Part shown: in pieces, positions 43,537 through 55,252 of the stretch
Layout: the number at the start of each line of letters is the position of its first letter
Position numbering within the stretch: the stretch's first letter is position 1
NCBI GenBank assembly: GCA_911728435.2
Contig: OU452213.1
Span: forward strand, 2,397,834 to 2,461,833
Direction: 5' to 3'
Source: Apoderus coryli
Taxonomy: Eukaryota > Arthropoda > Insecta > Coleoptera > Attelabidae
Length of the DNA: 64,000 nt
The notes under the pieces: model-generated
Databases searched by the model: none
What the model was told of the DNA's origin: nothing
What the model saw: only the letters and a program-made list of their open reading frames with translations
Translations under genes and position numbers: made by a program

Positions 43537-46500
43537 TCAATTAAATATCAAGTCCTTATAATTAGTTAAGAGATAATAGTTCGATACTCGGCAATTTGTT
43601 AACGTTCGCACAACTGTCATTCGATCAGCTCTCTCAAAATTGGCTTTCACTATCTCGTAATACCGGCCATCACTGAAAAAAAAAGTCAAAATTGATTTTT
43701 TATTTCATTGAAAGTGAGATATACACCAGCAGATATATGTAAACCGTGACATCTACACACACATAATCCAATGTATAGATAACAGCAGCCCTAAAATAGA
43801 AAACAACTGTGTTTACACTATTATTTTCTATATATAGATGGCACTATTGACATATATCAGCTGGTGTATATCTCGCTAAGCTTAAATACAGGCCGATATT
43901 GTATAGGCAACGACTGTGATGAGCTCTTAATAAGAGTGAAACGAGTTCATCAGTATCTGTCGATCCATGGCTTGGTCTGGTCGTACTGAATCAGACTGAG
44001 GCCCTGCTAAATTAAACAAAATCCCTTGTGTAGGTAAAACCAGAGCTAGGATGTCCTACCATTTCCGGTTATACCGGAAATAGGTCTTTACTTGCGTATT
44101 TTAAATGGAACACCCTATATATTATTAGATTTTTTGATTCTACGTAAGATTCTAAACAGAAATCCTGATTATTTAACTGTTTTAGGCTGTAGGGAAGGAT
44201 CTACTTTAAAGAGACAGTGGATATTTTGATAATTACTAATACAGGGTGCGCAAGATATACGATTGAAAATAAAATTAGTAAAACACTGAGAACTCAGTAG
44301 TTTATTAAATGCATGCCTACCTGAGGCTTAAGCATTTCAATTTAAGACACTTCACTCTCAACGTATCGATAGCCTTTTGACTTTTATCAGAAAACCGTAG
44401 ATTATCCGGATCCCAACGTAGTTCCAAGCGTTCCAGGTGGATGCAGTTCTTCGCTATGCTATCCATTAACTGATCAACAAGTATATTGACGCCCAATCGT
44501 TCCTGCGTACCTAGTACCAGTATCCTGCAATATCAATTTTAAAACAACAAAGTCGTTGGGTTGGTCTAAACTAAACGTACTTTGCGTTGGATAGAATTGG
44601 GAGTATCGATTGCCATAACGAGTCAGTGATATGGGTCATTCCGGAGAGACCCAGTCCCCACAATTGATGTCCATGTTTACATAAAAACTTATATATGGCG
44701 TCTTCTGAAAGATTGTCCGAACTATCTAAATCAAGCGACACCTAAAATAATTATATTTCACAGCTCACTAAACGAAAGATAAGTAGGATTTGATCCTACC
44801 AAATTCCTCGGATTACCGACTTCCATCCACGTCTTCAAAACTGAATCGTTAAATCCGTTAATTTGCCCCGCACTTAAAAACCTTAGACCTGGTAGTCTTG
44901 TCAGCATATCCTGTAAGCATTCAGTGGATAAATCTGTAGCTGTAATATCCAGCTCTAACAAAGAGCATTTCTCCCATTCGACTTGTAGAAGATACTCGCT
45001 TTGTAAATCTGAAATGTTATCTTAAGGATTACGCGATCTCATATTCCAGCAATTTGATACGTACTAGTTCCATTCATTAGAAGACATTTGAGTCTTCTAC
45101 TACGTTGAAGTAATGTTTTTAAAGTTGATCCTGTAACTTTGTTGCAATAATTCACTGCTAAGCACTCGAGCTGTAATCAAAATTACTGAATGATTAACGA
45201 ACAGTTTCCCCAAAATAGTGTACATTGCAGTTTGCGCGAAATGTATCAAAAAATGATACAATATTAGTATTCAACGTGACTAATGTTATTGTAAACCAAA
45301 CAAACGAAGCCATTTTGAATGTTGACAATTAATTTGACGCGGGCAGCGTTGCCAGATTTTTTTTTAAATTATGGTCGTACATGCGGGTCAAAATTATGTT
45401 ATTTGAAAATAATTATGGTACACATTAACATTTTATTAAAATAAATAACCTTAACACAACAAAAATACAGGGTGCTAGTTTCCTTAAATTTAATTTGATG
45501 TCACGCAAGTTAGGCAACACTTAATTCTTTGTTGTGTATTGTAGGTAAGTTGTAATGGTTGCGGAACAACTCTCTATCAATAACAGCAAAAAAAAAAAAC
45601 ATTAAAAATAATATAAGCAGCAACAAATTATGTGTTATTATTGCATTCGCGATTTTACTGCGAAATTATGGTACAAATACATAATTACAGTACGCTTGGC
45701 AACACTGTTTGACGCGGATTGCGGATGTCAAACTCATTAATAGATATGCTGAAAGGATGTATCGATATATTCGATTCGATCTCAATTTCTCAGCGCAGTC
45801 CTTACCTGTATACAATTCGAACTAAACGCATCAATGTGGCTGTCATCAACGAAGTTAATTCCATACAAATTGATAACGCGTAAATTGGGCGTTGCCGATT
45901 TCAACTTATGTACATTGATAACCTCATAAATCTCCTCCTCTTCTTCCTCGACTTTTTCATATGTCCCAATCAAATGTAGAATTTCCAAACCGTTAATGAA
46001 ATTGTAGATTTTCCTCATAAAACCTTCCATAAATATGACTTCAGAGAGACATATGCATAGATATTTCAGTTTTGTGGGAAAGGCCTGAAGTTCACTGCGA
46101 TAGTAGGTACATTAGAAATTAACAGCTGGAAAAAACACTTAAAGGCTAGCTAATAAGAAGACATCAAGAAGTGTTCAAGGCCATCTAAGATCAAATGAAA
46201 TATTGAATTGCGTACCTGAAGTCATGCAGTTGCATAGCTGTAGAAAAGTCCAATAACATATGCGTCAAATTGGGGCATTTGTTAGCCAATTCATGTAAAA
46301 CGGTGTGTGTTATGAGTTCAATAGGCAGTTCAATGTAACGGAGAGATGGTCCAAACCGGATGCTGATCAATGCTAGAAGAGCCTCAAGCGAACCAACATG
46401 TAGTCCTAATAACATAAGTATTGAAAATTATCGATAATGATTACTAATAGTGCAAACTTCATGACAAACTTACCGGAAACTTCCGGGCGTAACGAAACAT

Positions 46501-47588
46501 TTTTCCATAATCTTGTGTCATAGGCGATTATTCGCCATTTCTTACAGATCCTAGCCATTCGGCATATTTCTTTATGTGATAGATAGCTGAAAATGTGCAA
46601 TAAAACTTTGTCCGGCAACTTTTCGATAGTCTATAAAGAATAAACATTCGTTTTAGATATCGATATCGACGATAAATTGTATATGTCATTTCTGTCAGTG
46701 TCAACTTCAAGTTAAGTCAAAAATGTTCAAACAAACAGAATTGTCAATAAACTATGCAAGAATGCATCATCTGGCAATTTTTAATTATTAATAATTTGGA
46801 AGGCCCTTTTAAAGAAACTTTTGAACATAATTAAATTCAATGGACGAAGAACGTTTAACAGTTTTATCAATTGAACGCGAACAAATTCCGAGTTTTAAAG
46901 AAAAATTCATCAACGTCGAAGTATATAAGAAAACAAAATAGCTCTAGGTATGTTGTAAAATGTATTTTAAATTCGCTAGTTAAGTTCTTTACGTTTCTTT
47001 TATTAAACTAGTTGTTGATATATCCAAATATTATTAACTTAAATCATACCGTGCCTGCGAAGGGACTTCGGGCCCCAGTGCCTTCTGTGAGATACACCTG
47101 TGAAGCTTCTAAAGCTAATTGCCCCCAAACATCAGGACACACATCCATGTTTTAAAATATTAAAAACTAATAACATTCACTCAATTCAATTTAATTTAAA
47201 CTATGTTCGTTTATATAACATACCGCAGCGTCTATATATTATCTGGATTATTTCCGAGATGCTAAAAATACTTAAAGTATATATTTATAGTGGGGTTTTT
47301 ACAATTCGACCAATGGTTTGCGGCTAGACATAGTGATTTCGTCAGATTTAAACGAGGGAAAAACTAACAAATAAACTAAATTTTGCTCTTGCACAGGGCC
47401 GGATTAAGGGCACATTAGGCCCTAGGCAGCAATATGGATTAAGTTAATTAAGAAGGGACAGCACTAAAATATGTTTTGTTTGTTGAATAAAGCAAACTTA
47501 CAGTCTTTCGGCTCCGTCTGAAACTAGTATTCAGTTCATCACGAACTACTATAGCGCTGGCTATGTCCAACTGTCCCCAGGAATCCAT
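43537..47588 (-). CDS. F-box and leucine-rich-repeat protein
   Basis: Nine minus-strand exons, 47588-47502, 46630-46474, 46405-46216, 46094-45806, 45170-45065, 45008-44800, 44741-44581, 44524-44321 and 43672-43537, join in frame to 512 residues. F-box proteins are substrate adaptors of SCF (SKP1-CUL1) ubiquitin ligases. The F-box spans about residues 33-75, with LPDKVLLHIFSYLSHKEICR and DTRLWKNVSL. The rest shows leucine-rich repeats, e.g. SLDLDSSDNLSEDAIYKFL and CIHLERLELRWDPDNL. An acidic stretch (EEEEEEIYEV) interrupts the repeats near residue 200. The exact FBXL orthologue could not be named from memory, so no symbol is given. Introns are mostly small and contain only a few single CAGGGTG ends, for example near 45470 and 44243. 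Confidence 0.9.
44055..44115. repeat. CAGGGTG-type fragment in the last intron of the F-box gene
   Basis: Contains TTCCGGTTATACCGGAAAT followed by AAATGGAACACCCTATATA. The same two blocks occur in inverse order at 16037-16100, after the NEK-intron satellite. Both look like pieces of one element family. Confidence 0.6.
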
Positions 47589-47920
47589 TCTTCAAATAAC
47601 GATATTAAACAACTTAATATATATTAACAAATATAACAATTAAAATCATTAATAATTAAAATTCCGTTTAAAAAACGATTAAACTTTAGTTTTCATATTA
47701 TATTATGGCGAAATAAAACTGTCTCATAATCTAATGTCTAATTTAATTAACTCGTAAAGGAATGAGGCTTAGCTTTTAAATGCTAAAAATGTGTAATTTT
47801 GGCACCAACTGTAATTATTGTTGTGTATACTAAACACACATTTGTTTTGTTATTTATTTCAAATAAAACGTTTTAATGTCATTTAATCTAAGAAAAGGCG
47901 TGGGCAGCTAAATCCAAATT
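47589..47920. promoter_or_regulatory. Upstream region of the F-box gene
   Basis: Probable promoter of the minus-strand F-box gene. AT-rich, no assignable motif. Confidence 0.35.
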
Positions 47921-48660
47921 GGCAGCAGAGTAACAACTTAATTTAAACAATCTCCATATTATCGATATATCAGTACATCGATGCATTTATGAAGTTCTCC
48001 ATCTCTAAGTTTATGCTGGCAGCACCATCTATGAACTACGATACTGATTTATATATTTGGAGTAGTACAGGGTTCTACATGCTATACTTAGAGACGCTAG
48101 TCTTGTTCTGGTTATTTCGTATAGATGGCGCTAGTCGTATTTTAATTTTTCTTCAATAAATATCGTAGATACGAGGTATGGCTATAAAGTAGGGTGATAA
48201 TTTCTCCAAAACTGTTTAAGGTGAATTTCGGGATATTCATGTGATGGCTCGATGGATTTGGGGTGAAAATCGATTCATAATTAGGCGTTTAACATGTTTT
48301 AACTTAAAGTTTAGGTACTTTAGAAGTTCCTATAGGTAAATGGATAGTGTAGATAAGCAGCAGAGTAACAACATAATTTAAACAATCTATATATCAGTAC
48401 ATCGATGCATTTATGTTTTTGTCCATCTCTAAGTTTATGCTGGCAGCACCATCTATGAACTACGATACTGATTTATATATTTGTAGTAGTACAGGGTTCT
48501 ACATGCTATACTTAGACGCTAGTCTTGTTCTGGTTATTTTGTATAGATGGCGGTAGTAGTATTTTAATTTTTCTTCAATAAATATCGTAGATACGAGGTA
48601 TGGCTATAAAGTAGGGTGATAATTTCTCCAAAACAGTTTAATGTGAATTTAGGGATATTG
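47921..48660. repeat. Direct duplication of about 305 bp
   Basis: Copy A (47921-48236) and copy B (48356-48659) match closely. Both contain GCAGCAGAGTAACAAC, TTTATGCTGGCAGCACCATC, AGTACAGGGTTCTACATGC and TATAGATGGCG. A 120 bp unique spacer separates them. No protein is encoded. Confidence 0.85.
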
Positions 48661-49470
48661 TATTGTGTAGATAGGGTAAAATATGATTAATTCGTTATAG
48701 TTCGAATTAATATCAGTCCATAGGCGTTGCATTTACGAAAATAATTAGTTTCAACAAGATGGTGAGTCTCCACAGTTGTACGTCTATGTCATGATTAATT
48801 ATATCTATTTACCAAAGCGGTTAAACGTTCGTTAAGTAGGTATTTTTACTTTTACACCTATTTGTGTGCTCAAGCATTAATATTGTCTAAATTGAATGGT
48901 ATATATTTCAGCAGCATCAGTTTTACAAAATAAATATACGTACACAGTACAAGAAGGGGACACATGATAATCGTTTAACTGAATACCTACATGTCTACCT
49001 ACTATTAATACTATACTTAAAGCATGGTTTTAAATAGTCTTGCTTGACTGATGGAATTGCGTTTTCGGTCTTGTATATTTTGAAGTGTGTCATTTTTTAT
49101 TGTGGCAACGCTCATTAGTTATTATATTTAGTTTCCATAGGCAGTTTTTTTTTTAATGAATTTATTTAGTGTAGATTTTGTTTGGACAAAGTGCCCCAGT
49201 ACTTGATCAGATTGACTGAGATCAAAACATCGTTTTTGCAGAATAGCTGCATGATTTTACTGCTATTTTTCTATTAAAGTTAGCCTGCGGAGTTTTCGCT
49301 CTTCTTCTTCTTTTTTCTGGTCTTTATTTATCCAAAAAATCGTGCACCATCGACCTTTGATTTAATGTTTCTTCGTAAATATGAAACTTTATTTGGTTGT
49401 TTTTTAAGAAAGCAAATAACGTTATTTGTTGTTATAAAATTAGCCAATTTTTCTGCTATGTTTGGAGAAT
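48661..49470. other. Non-coding sequence
   Basis: No gene or structured repeat seen beyond short A/T tracts. Confidence 0.4.
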
Positions 49471-49471
49471 A

Positions 49472-50560
49472 TATACCGGGTGGGCCCAAAAAAAAATGAT
49501 ATTTTTTTAAATGCCTGTAGCTTTTTTTTCTTCTTTAAACATACCCCTTATTATTTAATTAATTATTATTAAAATTGAGATATTTACTAGAGAAATTAAA
49601 AATGAGGCTCTTTCTGAACATTTTCAGACGTGAATCAAACAAAACCGTCCAGTGGCGGCGGAGACATTGGCCATTAAAATAATACTAAATATTTCATAAG
49701 TCAAAAAAATTGCAGTTAGCGTACCTTTTAATTAATATCTCCGTTATTAGTAGCGAGATTTTTACAAATTTGGTTTTGTTCAATAGGCAATACAATAGGG
49801 TTTCGAATTTCCGTGTCAAAATGGCGATCTAATCAAAATCCAAGATGGCGGACGTCTTTAAACATACCCTTTATTTCGCGTCAATTCTTTTTGAACAAAA
49901 TTTTCTAAAATCGAGGTATTTACTACAGGAAATAAAAATGTGGCTCTTTTTGAACATTTTAAGATGTCAATCAAACAAATCGGTTCAGTGGCTGAGGAGA
50001 AATTGGCTATTAAAAAAATACTGTTTTTGCAAATATTTCATTTCATATTTGTAAAAAAAATGCAGTTAGGGTATCAATTAATATCTCCTTTATTAGTAGC
50101 CAGATTTTTATAAATTTGGTTTTGTTGAATAGGCAATACAATAGGCTTAAAAATTTCCGTGTCAAAATGACGATCTAATCAAAATCCAAGATGGCGGACG
50201 TCTTTAAACATACCCCTGATTTCGAGTCAATTCTTTTTGAATAAAACTTTCTAAAATTGAGGTATTTACTACAGGAAATAAAAATGTGGCTCTTTTTGAA
50301 CATTTTAAGATGTGAATCAAACAAATCGGTTCAGTGGCTGAGGAGATATTGGCTAGTAAAAAATACGGTTTTTGCAAATATTTCATTTCATTCAATATCT
50401 CCCTTATTAGTAGCCAGATTTTTACAAATTGGGTTTTGTTGAATAGGCAATACAATAGGGTTTCAAATTTCAGTGTCAAAATGGCGCCTTAATCAAAATC
50501 CAAGATGGCGGACGCCTTTAAACATACCTCTTATTTCGAGTCAATTTTTTTTGAACTCTT
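49472..50560. repeat. 345 bp satellite, block 1
   Basis: It begins with ATATACCGGGTGGGCCC. The box CAAGATGGCGGACG recurs at 49841, 50187 and 50501 (spacing 346 and 314). The shared body contains GAACATTTTAAGATGTGAATC, TCGGTTCAGTGGCTGAGG and TATCTCCCTTATTAGTAGCC. One degenerate unit precedes 49841. The third spacing is shorter because a piece near 50390 is lost. Every unit carries a 69-codon open frame starting at the ATG of the box. Confidence 0.92.
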
Positions 50561-51657
50561 TGAACGCGAAACCTTGATGTTCAGGTAGGTACTTATCAAA
50601 AACGCGCAGTCCAATGAGAATTGGGCGTCAAAATAAAACTATTTTAACTAAAATATGGTTATTACTTTCATGGCCTAGTGTCCTATACTTCAGTGGAACT
50701 GACCAAATGTTATATCGGTGCCGATGTTGTAAATGCATATAGTGAGACAATCAGCCTATTAAAATCGCTTAAAGTAGTAGGTAGGTAGGTATAATATGGG
50801 ATTGTACCTAAATTTATCCAACGGAACAATTTATTGTACCAATTAGCCAAATCGCAACGTTATACGTGTTTGGGATGGCCAAATCATTTCATATATAGAA
50901 TGGACCAAAAATAACATTTTTAATGATTTTGATTTTTTTTTTGTTTTTTTTTAATTTTATGAAAATATTTTCAAAACCGTGATTTATTACACCAATTGTG
51001 CAAAAAACACTAATAAACTTTTTTCTCAAAGTGGTTAATTTCATAGCTACTATTAAAATAAAACAAGGAAATAAAAATCATTAAAAATGTTATTTTTGAT
51101 ATACCCTGTATAGTAATCGTAAATTTGGTATTTGAATTTGTAGTTTTGAGACAAGCAGACGTTTTTATAAAGAATGACTTTTTCTTCTAAATCGACAAAT
51201 AAAAAAGTTTGAGTCCATTTTAACTTTCTATTGAGGTCCCTTTTGTAGAAAAAATATATTTCTGTTTTGTATTACTAAAAAATTAATATACAAGGACAGA
51301 AAAATCGAGAAACAGTTTCAGTGACACTCTGTATAATATATTATGAAAAAAAAAATCTGAATCGAGTGAGACCAAACCAAAAGGAAGACAAAACGATAAA
51401 GGTACACTTAATAGCCGGTCTATATGTGCCTAAACAAGAAAAGAAGAAGACGACTACCAAAACGAAAACGAAGAATAAGAAGAAGAGATAAGAGCCAATT
51501 AAAAGACGTGTTGTATATTGAATAATAATTACATTCAGCTACTACCCTACCCAATTAATTGTGTGTTGTGCTCAAAGACATACGATCACGTACAATAAAA
51601 TAAAACTGACGACCCCCTTGTCTTATTTTGTAGCCTTGAACGAATATTATTTATCTA
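50561..51657. other. Non-coding sequence
   Basis: Contains one likely MITE-like stretch ending ATACCCTGTATAG near 51103-51115, opposed to a similar ATATAGAATGGACC start near 50890. No coding region recognised. Confidence 0.4.
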
Positions 51658-53930
51658 TATACAGGGTGTTTCATTAATATTGCAAAAAAATTTAGGATGA
51701 GTTTCCTTGCTTAAAAATAAGAAAAAAAGTTCATGTGAACCTGTGTCCGAAAATGCTTTGTTTCGAAGATACAGGGTGTTAAAATTTTATTTATTTTGTG
51801 TAAATTATTTAAAGCGCACAGTAACTGATTGCGCAAAAGTAAATGTTCACTTTTTTCATCGAGTGTGCTATGATTTGTCATGGCAATAGAAAGCAAATAA
51901 CAAATGACAACTGAAAAAAAAAAACATTTTAATGCATCTCATATTGACATTGATTAGTCAAGTATTTAATTATTAAGTTGGTTAAGCTTTTCAAAATGAA
52001 TTACACAAATAGTGAAATGTGCGATATGCATTTCGTTTATGGCCTGGCCAACGGTAATTCATTAGCAGCTAGACGTCTTTATGAAGAAAAATACCCTAAT
52101 CGTGTCATCCCGTATCATACGATGTTTTCTCGTCTCCATCAACGTCTTCATGAAAATGGAAGTTTTCAAAAACAAACCGCTGAAAACGGGAGGCCCCGCA
52201 CAGCAGCAACTCCACAGGTAGAAGAACATGTGCTTCATCAGATTGAAGAAACTCCTACAACAAGTACCAGAAAGATTGCTTTAAATATGAATCGTGCTTT
52301 AAACGTAAATGTAAGTGCTTCAACAGTTTTCAGAATTTTAAAGAACAATCTCTTATACCCTTATCACATCCAGCGTGTACAGGCACTCTTACCCACAGAT
52401 TTTCCGCTAAGAGTAGATTTTTGTCGATGGATGCAACAAAAACTTGGAGAAAATCCACATTTTTTAGGACGAATATTATTCACCGATGAGGCAAATTTCT
52501 CCAGAGAAGCCATAATTAATTTCCACAACAATCATGTATGGGCAGGTGAAAACCCACATGCAATTTTAGAAGGCCGTCATCAACACCAGTTTTCACTTAA
52601 CGTTTGGGTGGGGATTATTGAAGACCATTTGATAGGCCCATATTTTTTACAACCGAGGCTTACTGGAGAAGTTTATCGTCGTTTTCTTGAAGATGTATTA
52701 CCCATACTTTTAGAAGATGTCCCACTACAATTGAGATTGCAAATGTATTTCATGCACGATGGCGCTCCTCCACATTTCAGTTTAGTTGCGCGGGAATATT
52801 TAAATACTGTGTATCCAAATCGTTGGATCGGTCGAGGAGGAGCACAACCCTGGCCCCCGAGGTCTCCGGACCTAAATTCATTGGATTTTTTCCTTTGGGG
52901 TCACCTTAAACATTTGGTTTATACGACCCCAATAGAAACTGTGGAGGAATTAAGAAACCGCATCATTGCATCCTGTGAAACAATTAGACACACACCCGGA
53001 ATATTTGAACGCGTTCGCCAATCAATGCGTCGTAGGATAGATGCTTGTATTACAGTTGGGGGTTCACATTTTGAACAACTCTTGTAATTTAAACAAAGGA
53101 CTTTTTAATGAGATTGTCATTTCTTAAATATTTTTCTTACAAAATTGTTAATGTCAGTTATTGTTATTATTGTTATTATTATTTTAGTAGCTGACTGTTT
53201 CACAGCATTTTTGTTAAACGTTCGTTTTTTTAAACGCCCTTATGATTAATATTGATAAATAAAAAAAGATAATAATAAAACCTTTGCGATTTTGCCTTTT
53301 CCAGAAAAATCGTTATTGTATTATTATGTTTCGAAAATTTAAGACAAATAACTATTGCTAAATCTTTTGTGACAAAATGCGTTTAAATTTATTACTTACA
53401 ATAAATAACAATTAACCTTAAAACACTTTTCTAAGATAAAAGAAAATTTATAATACATAAATATTACCTTTTAAAATTACAGGCATTGACTTTTTCAAAT
53501 CTAAATACCTCGAGAACGGTTGCTCGTAGCGACTTCTACCAAGTATGCATGTTTTGCGGAAAAACTGATAGATAAATCCATTTTTATTCTTAGAAATAAA
53601 AAGAAGTACGATTAAAAAAGTTATGACTCTTTAAATAGGTGAAAACATATGTAGGTGGCGCCACCTACAAGAAAACGCCAAACTAATATCAAAATTAAAT
53701 TTCTCATGTCAAAAAACCCCTACATACTAATTTTTATTAAAATATTCCAATTATGTCAAAAGTTATTTACAAAAACCAAAAAAATAAATAAAATTTTAAC
53801 ACCCTGTATCTTCGAAACAAAGCATTTTCGGACACAGGTTCACATGAACTTTTTTTCTTATTTTTAAGCAAGGAAACTCATCCTAAATTTTTTTGCAATA
53901 TTAATGAAACAGGGTGTATATAAAGAAACT
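51658..53930 (+). mobile_element. Apparently complete DD41D mariner-type transposon
   Basis: About 2.27 kb with long terminal inverted repeats. From TTCATTAATATTGC inward to TTTATTTATTTT (about 51669-51797 and 53785-53911) I find the two arms identical over about 127 bp. The left outer end is TATACAGGGTGT. On the right, the outermost nine bases read ACAGGGTGT where the inverse repeat predicts ACACCCTGT, so this end cap is inverted. Each arm also has an inner copy of the CAGGGTGTTAAAATTT motif. The interior holds a single intact transposase gene. Arm identity and an intact gene suggest a recent insertion. Confidence 0.9.
51978..53087 (+). CDS. Transposase of the DD41D mariner-type element
   Basis: Single uninterrupted frame of 369 residues. 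It cuts and pastes its own element by a DDE/D reaction. The N-terminal 80 residues form a helix-turn-helix domain typical of insect transposases of this type (EMCDMHFVYGLANG, PNRVIPYHTMFSRLHQRL). The catalytic part shows the first Asp in LFTDEANFSRE, the second in MHDGAPPHF and the third in SPDLNSLDFFLWGHL. I count 41 residues between the second and third Asp, giving DD41D rather than the DD34D of classical mariners. All three catalytic residues are present. Met1 at 51978 and Met7 (MNYTNSEM) are both possible starts; the latter fits the domain better. Confidence 0.93.
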   Translation: MVKLFKMNYTNSEMCDMHFVYGLANGNSLAARRLYEEKYPNRVIPYHTMFSRLHQRLHENGSFQKQTAENGRPRTAATPQVEEHVLHQIEETPTTSTRKIALNMNRALNVNVSASTVFRILKNNLLYPYHIQRVQALLPTDFPLRVDFCRWMQQKLGENPHFLGRILFTDEANFSREAIINFHNNHVWAGENPHAILEGRHQHQFSLNVWVGIIEDHLIGPYFLQPRLTGEVYRRFLEDVLPILLEDVPLQLRLQMYFMHDGAPPHFSLVAREYLNTVYPNRWIGRGGAQPWPPRSPDLNSLDFFLWGHLKHLVYTTPIETVEELRNRIIASCETIRHTPGIFERVRQSMRRRIDACITVGGSHFEQLL

Positions 53931-53957
53931 TAAATACACTTGTACGAATTAAAAAAA

Positions 53958-54037
53958 TCTGGTGACACCAGTGGGAATTGAACCCACATCTCCCGATAGC
54001 CGGTCAGGTGTTCTGACCAATTAAACTATCGTGGCAC
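53958..54037 (-). tRNA. tRNA-like sequence (tRNA pseudogene or SINE head)
   Basis: On the minus strand there is a good internal promoter pair: an A box TAGTTTAATTGG and a B box GGTTCAATTCC. The T arm GTGGG-CCCAC pairs, and an anticodon-like stem CCTGA/TCGGG encloses a seven-base loop with GGC in the middle. Two mismatches occur in the best acceptor stem, and loop positions 33 and 37 are atypical, so a functional tRNA is unlikely. A run of seven T follows the end on the minus strand, as in RNA polymerase III terminators. Confidence 0.55.
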
Positions 54038-54390
54038 ATGTATCATCAATCAAAGTTAGAGTATCCAGAGAAAAAGACCTACCCAATCTGCAGCATTAAA
54101 ACGGGCGTAGGTCGAAACGCACATGATACGAATTTCACACAGAACAACAACATATCAGTATAAAAATACGTAAATTAAAGAAGTCAACTGCAATTTGTGA
54201 AATTATTTCTGAGAATTGCCGATTGTTATCTTCCTTTTTCGCCTGCATTATTATGTGTTCCTGCGCGCATTCATATTCTGTCTTTGTCATTGGCTATATT
54301 ATTTCTCTATAATACTTACTATGTGTTACCTTTCGATTTATATGGTCATAGAAAAATTAGAAAAACTACCAAAACATAACGGGTATCATT
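54038..54390. other. Possible SINE body and non-coding sequence
   Basis: Sequence between the tRNA-like segment and the mariner. No gene is seen; 54040-54130 (containing GACCTACGCCCG in inverse) could be the leading part of a tRNA-derived element. Confidence 0.3.
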
Positions 54391-55252
54391 CAATAAAGGA
54401 ATTAAAAAAGGACGTGCAAAGATATCACAATAATTTTATTTTTACATGAAAGCCTGTACCTTAATCTACTTTTCTACATAATTTCCGTGAATATTGAGGC
54501 ACTTGTCATAACGTGGCACCAGTTTTTGAATACCCTCCTCATAAAATTCTGCCGCCTGACTTGTTAACCACTGTATCACAAATGTTTTGACTTCGTTATC
54601 GTCTTGAAGACGCTGACCACCCAGGTGTTTCTTCAAGTGCAGGAACAAATGGTACTCCCTGGACGCCAGATCAGGGCTGTATGGAGGATGATCTAGAGTT
54701 TTCCATTTAAAAGATTTGATGAGATCTTTGGTCCGATTAGCCACATGTGGACGGGCATTGTCATGCAGCAAAACGATACCCTTACTCAACTTGCCACGTC
54801 TTTTGTTCTGGATTGCACGACGCAGATTGTTCAATGTCTCACAATAAGACGCTGCATTGATTGTCTCATTACGAGGCAGAAACTCCACTAGCAATACTCC
54901 TTTTCTGTCCCAAAAAACTGTGCACATGATTTTCCGGGTAGAAATTGTTTGCTTAAACTTCACTCTTTTGGGTGATGATCAATATCGCCATTCCATGGAT
55001 TGTTGTTTCGATTCTGTGTGACGTAGGCCACCCATGTTTCGTTCAAAACATTTGTGATACAGTGGTTAACAAGTCAGGCGGCAGAATTTTATGAGGAGGG
55101 TATTCAAAAACTGTGTGCCTCAATATTCACGGAAATTATGTAGAAAAGTAGATTAAGGTACAGGCTTTCATGTAAAAATAAAATTATTGCGATATCTTTG
55201 CACGTCTTTTTTTAATTCCAAAACGGTACTTACTTAAAAAACATGCCTCGTA
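54391..55252 (-). mobile_element. Rearranged, inactive mariner element with long inverted ends (copy 2)
   Basis: The minus-strand frame 54963-54466 encodes the C-terminal 165 residues of a mariner transposase, with HDNARPHVANRTKD and YSPDLASREYHLF. The distance to the third catalytic position is the mariner-typical 34, but that position is Glu where copy 1 has Asp. A GDETWVAYVT-like block (in another frame near 54990-55045) marks the upstream end. Beyond it the N-terminal half is gone and is replaced by an inverted copy of the 3' end (about 55047-55230), matching 54397-54595. Arms are about 185-200 bp. The right flank extends 20-25 bp further, as GTACTTACTTAAAAAACATG, the same outer sequence as copy 1's left end at 1422-1446. 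Confidence 0.9.
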
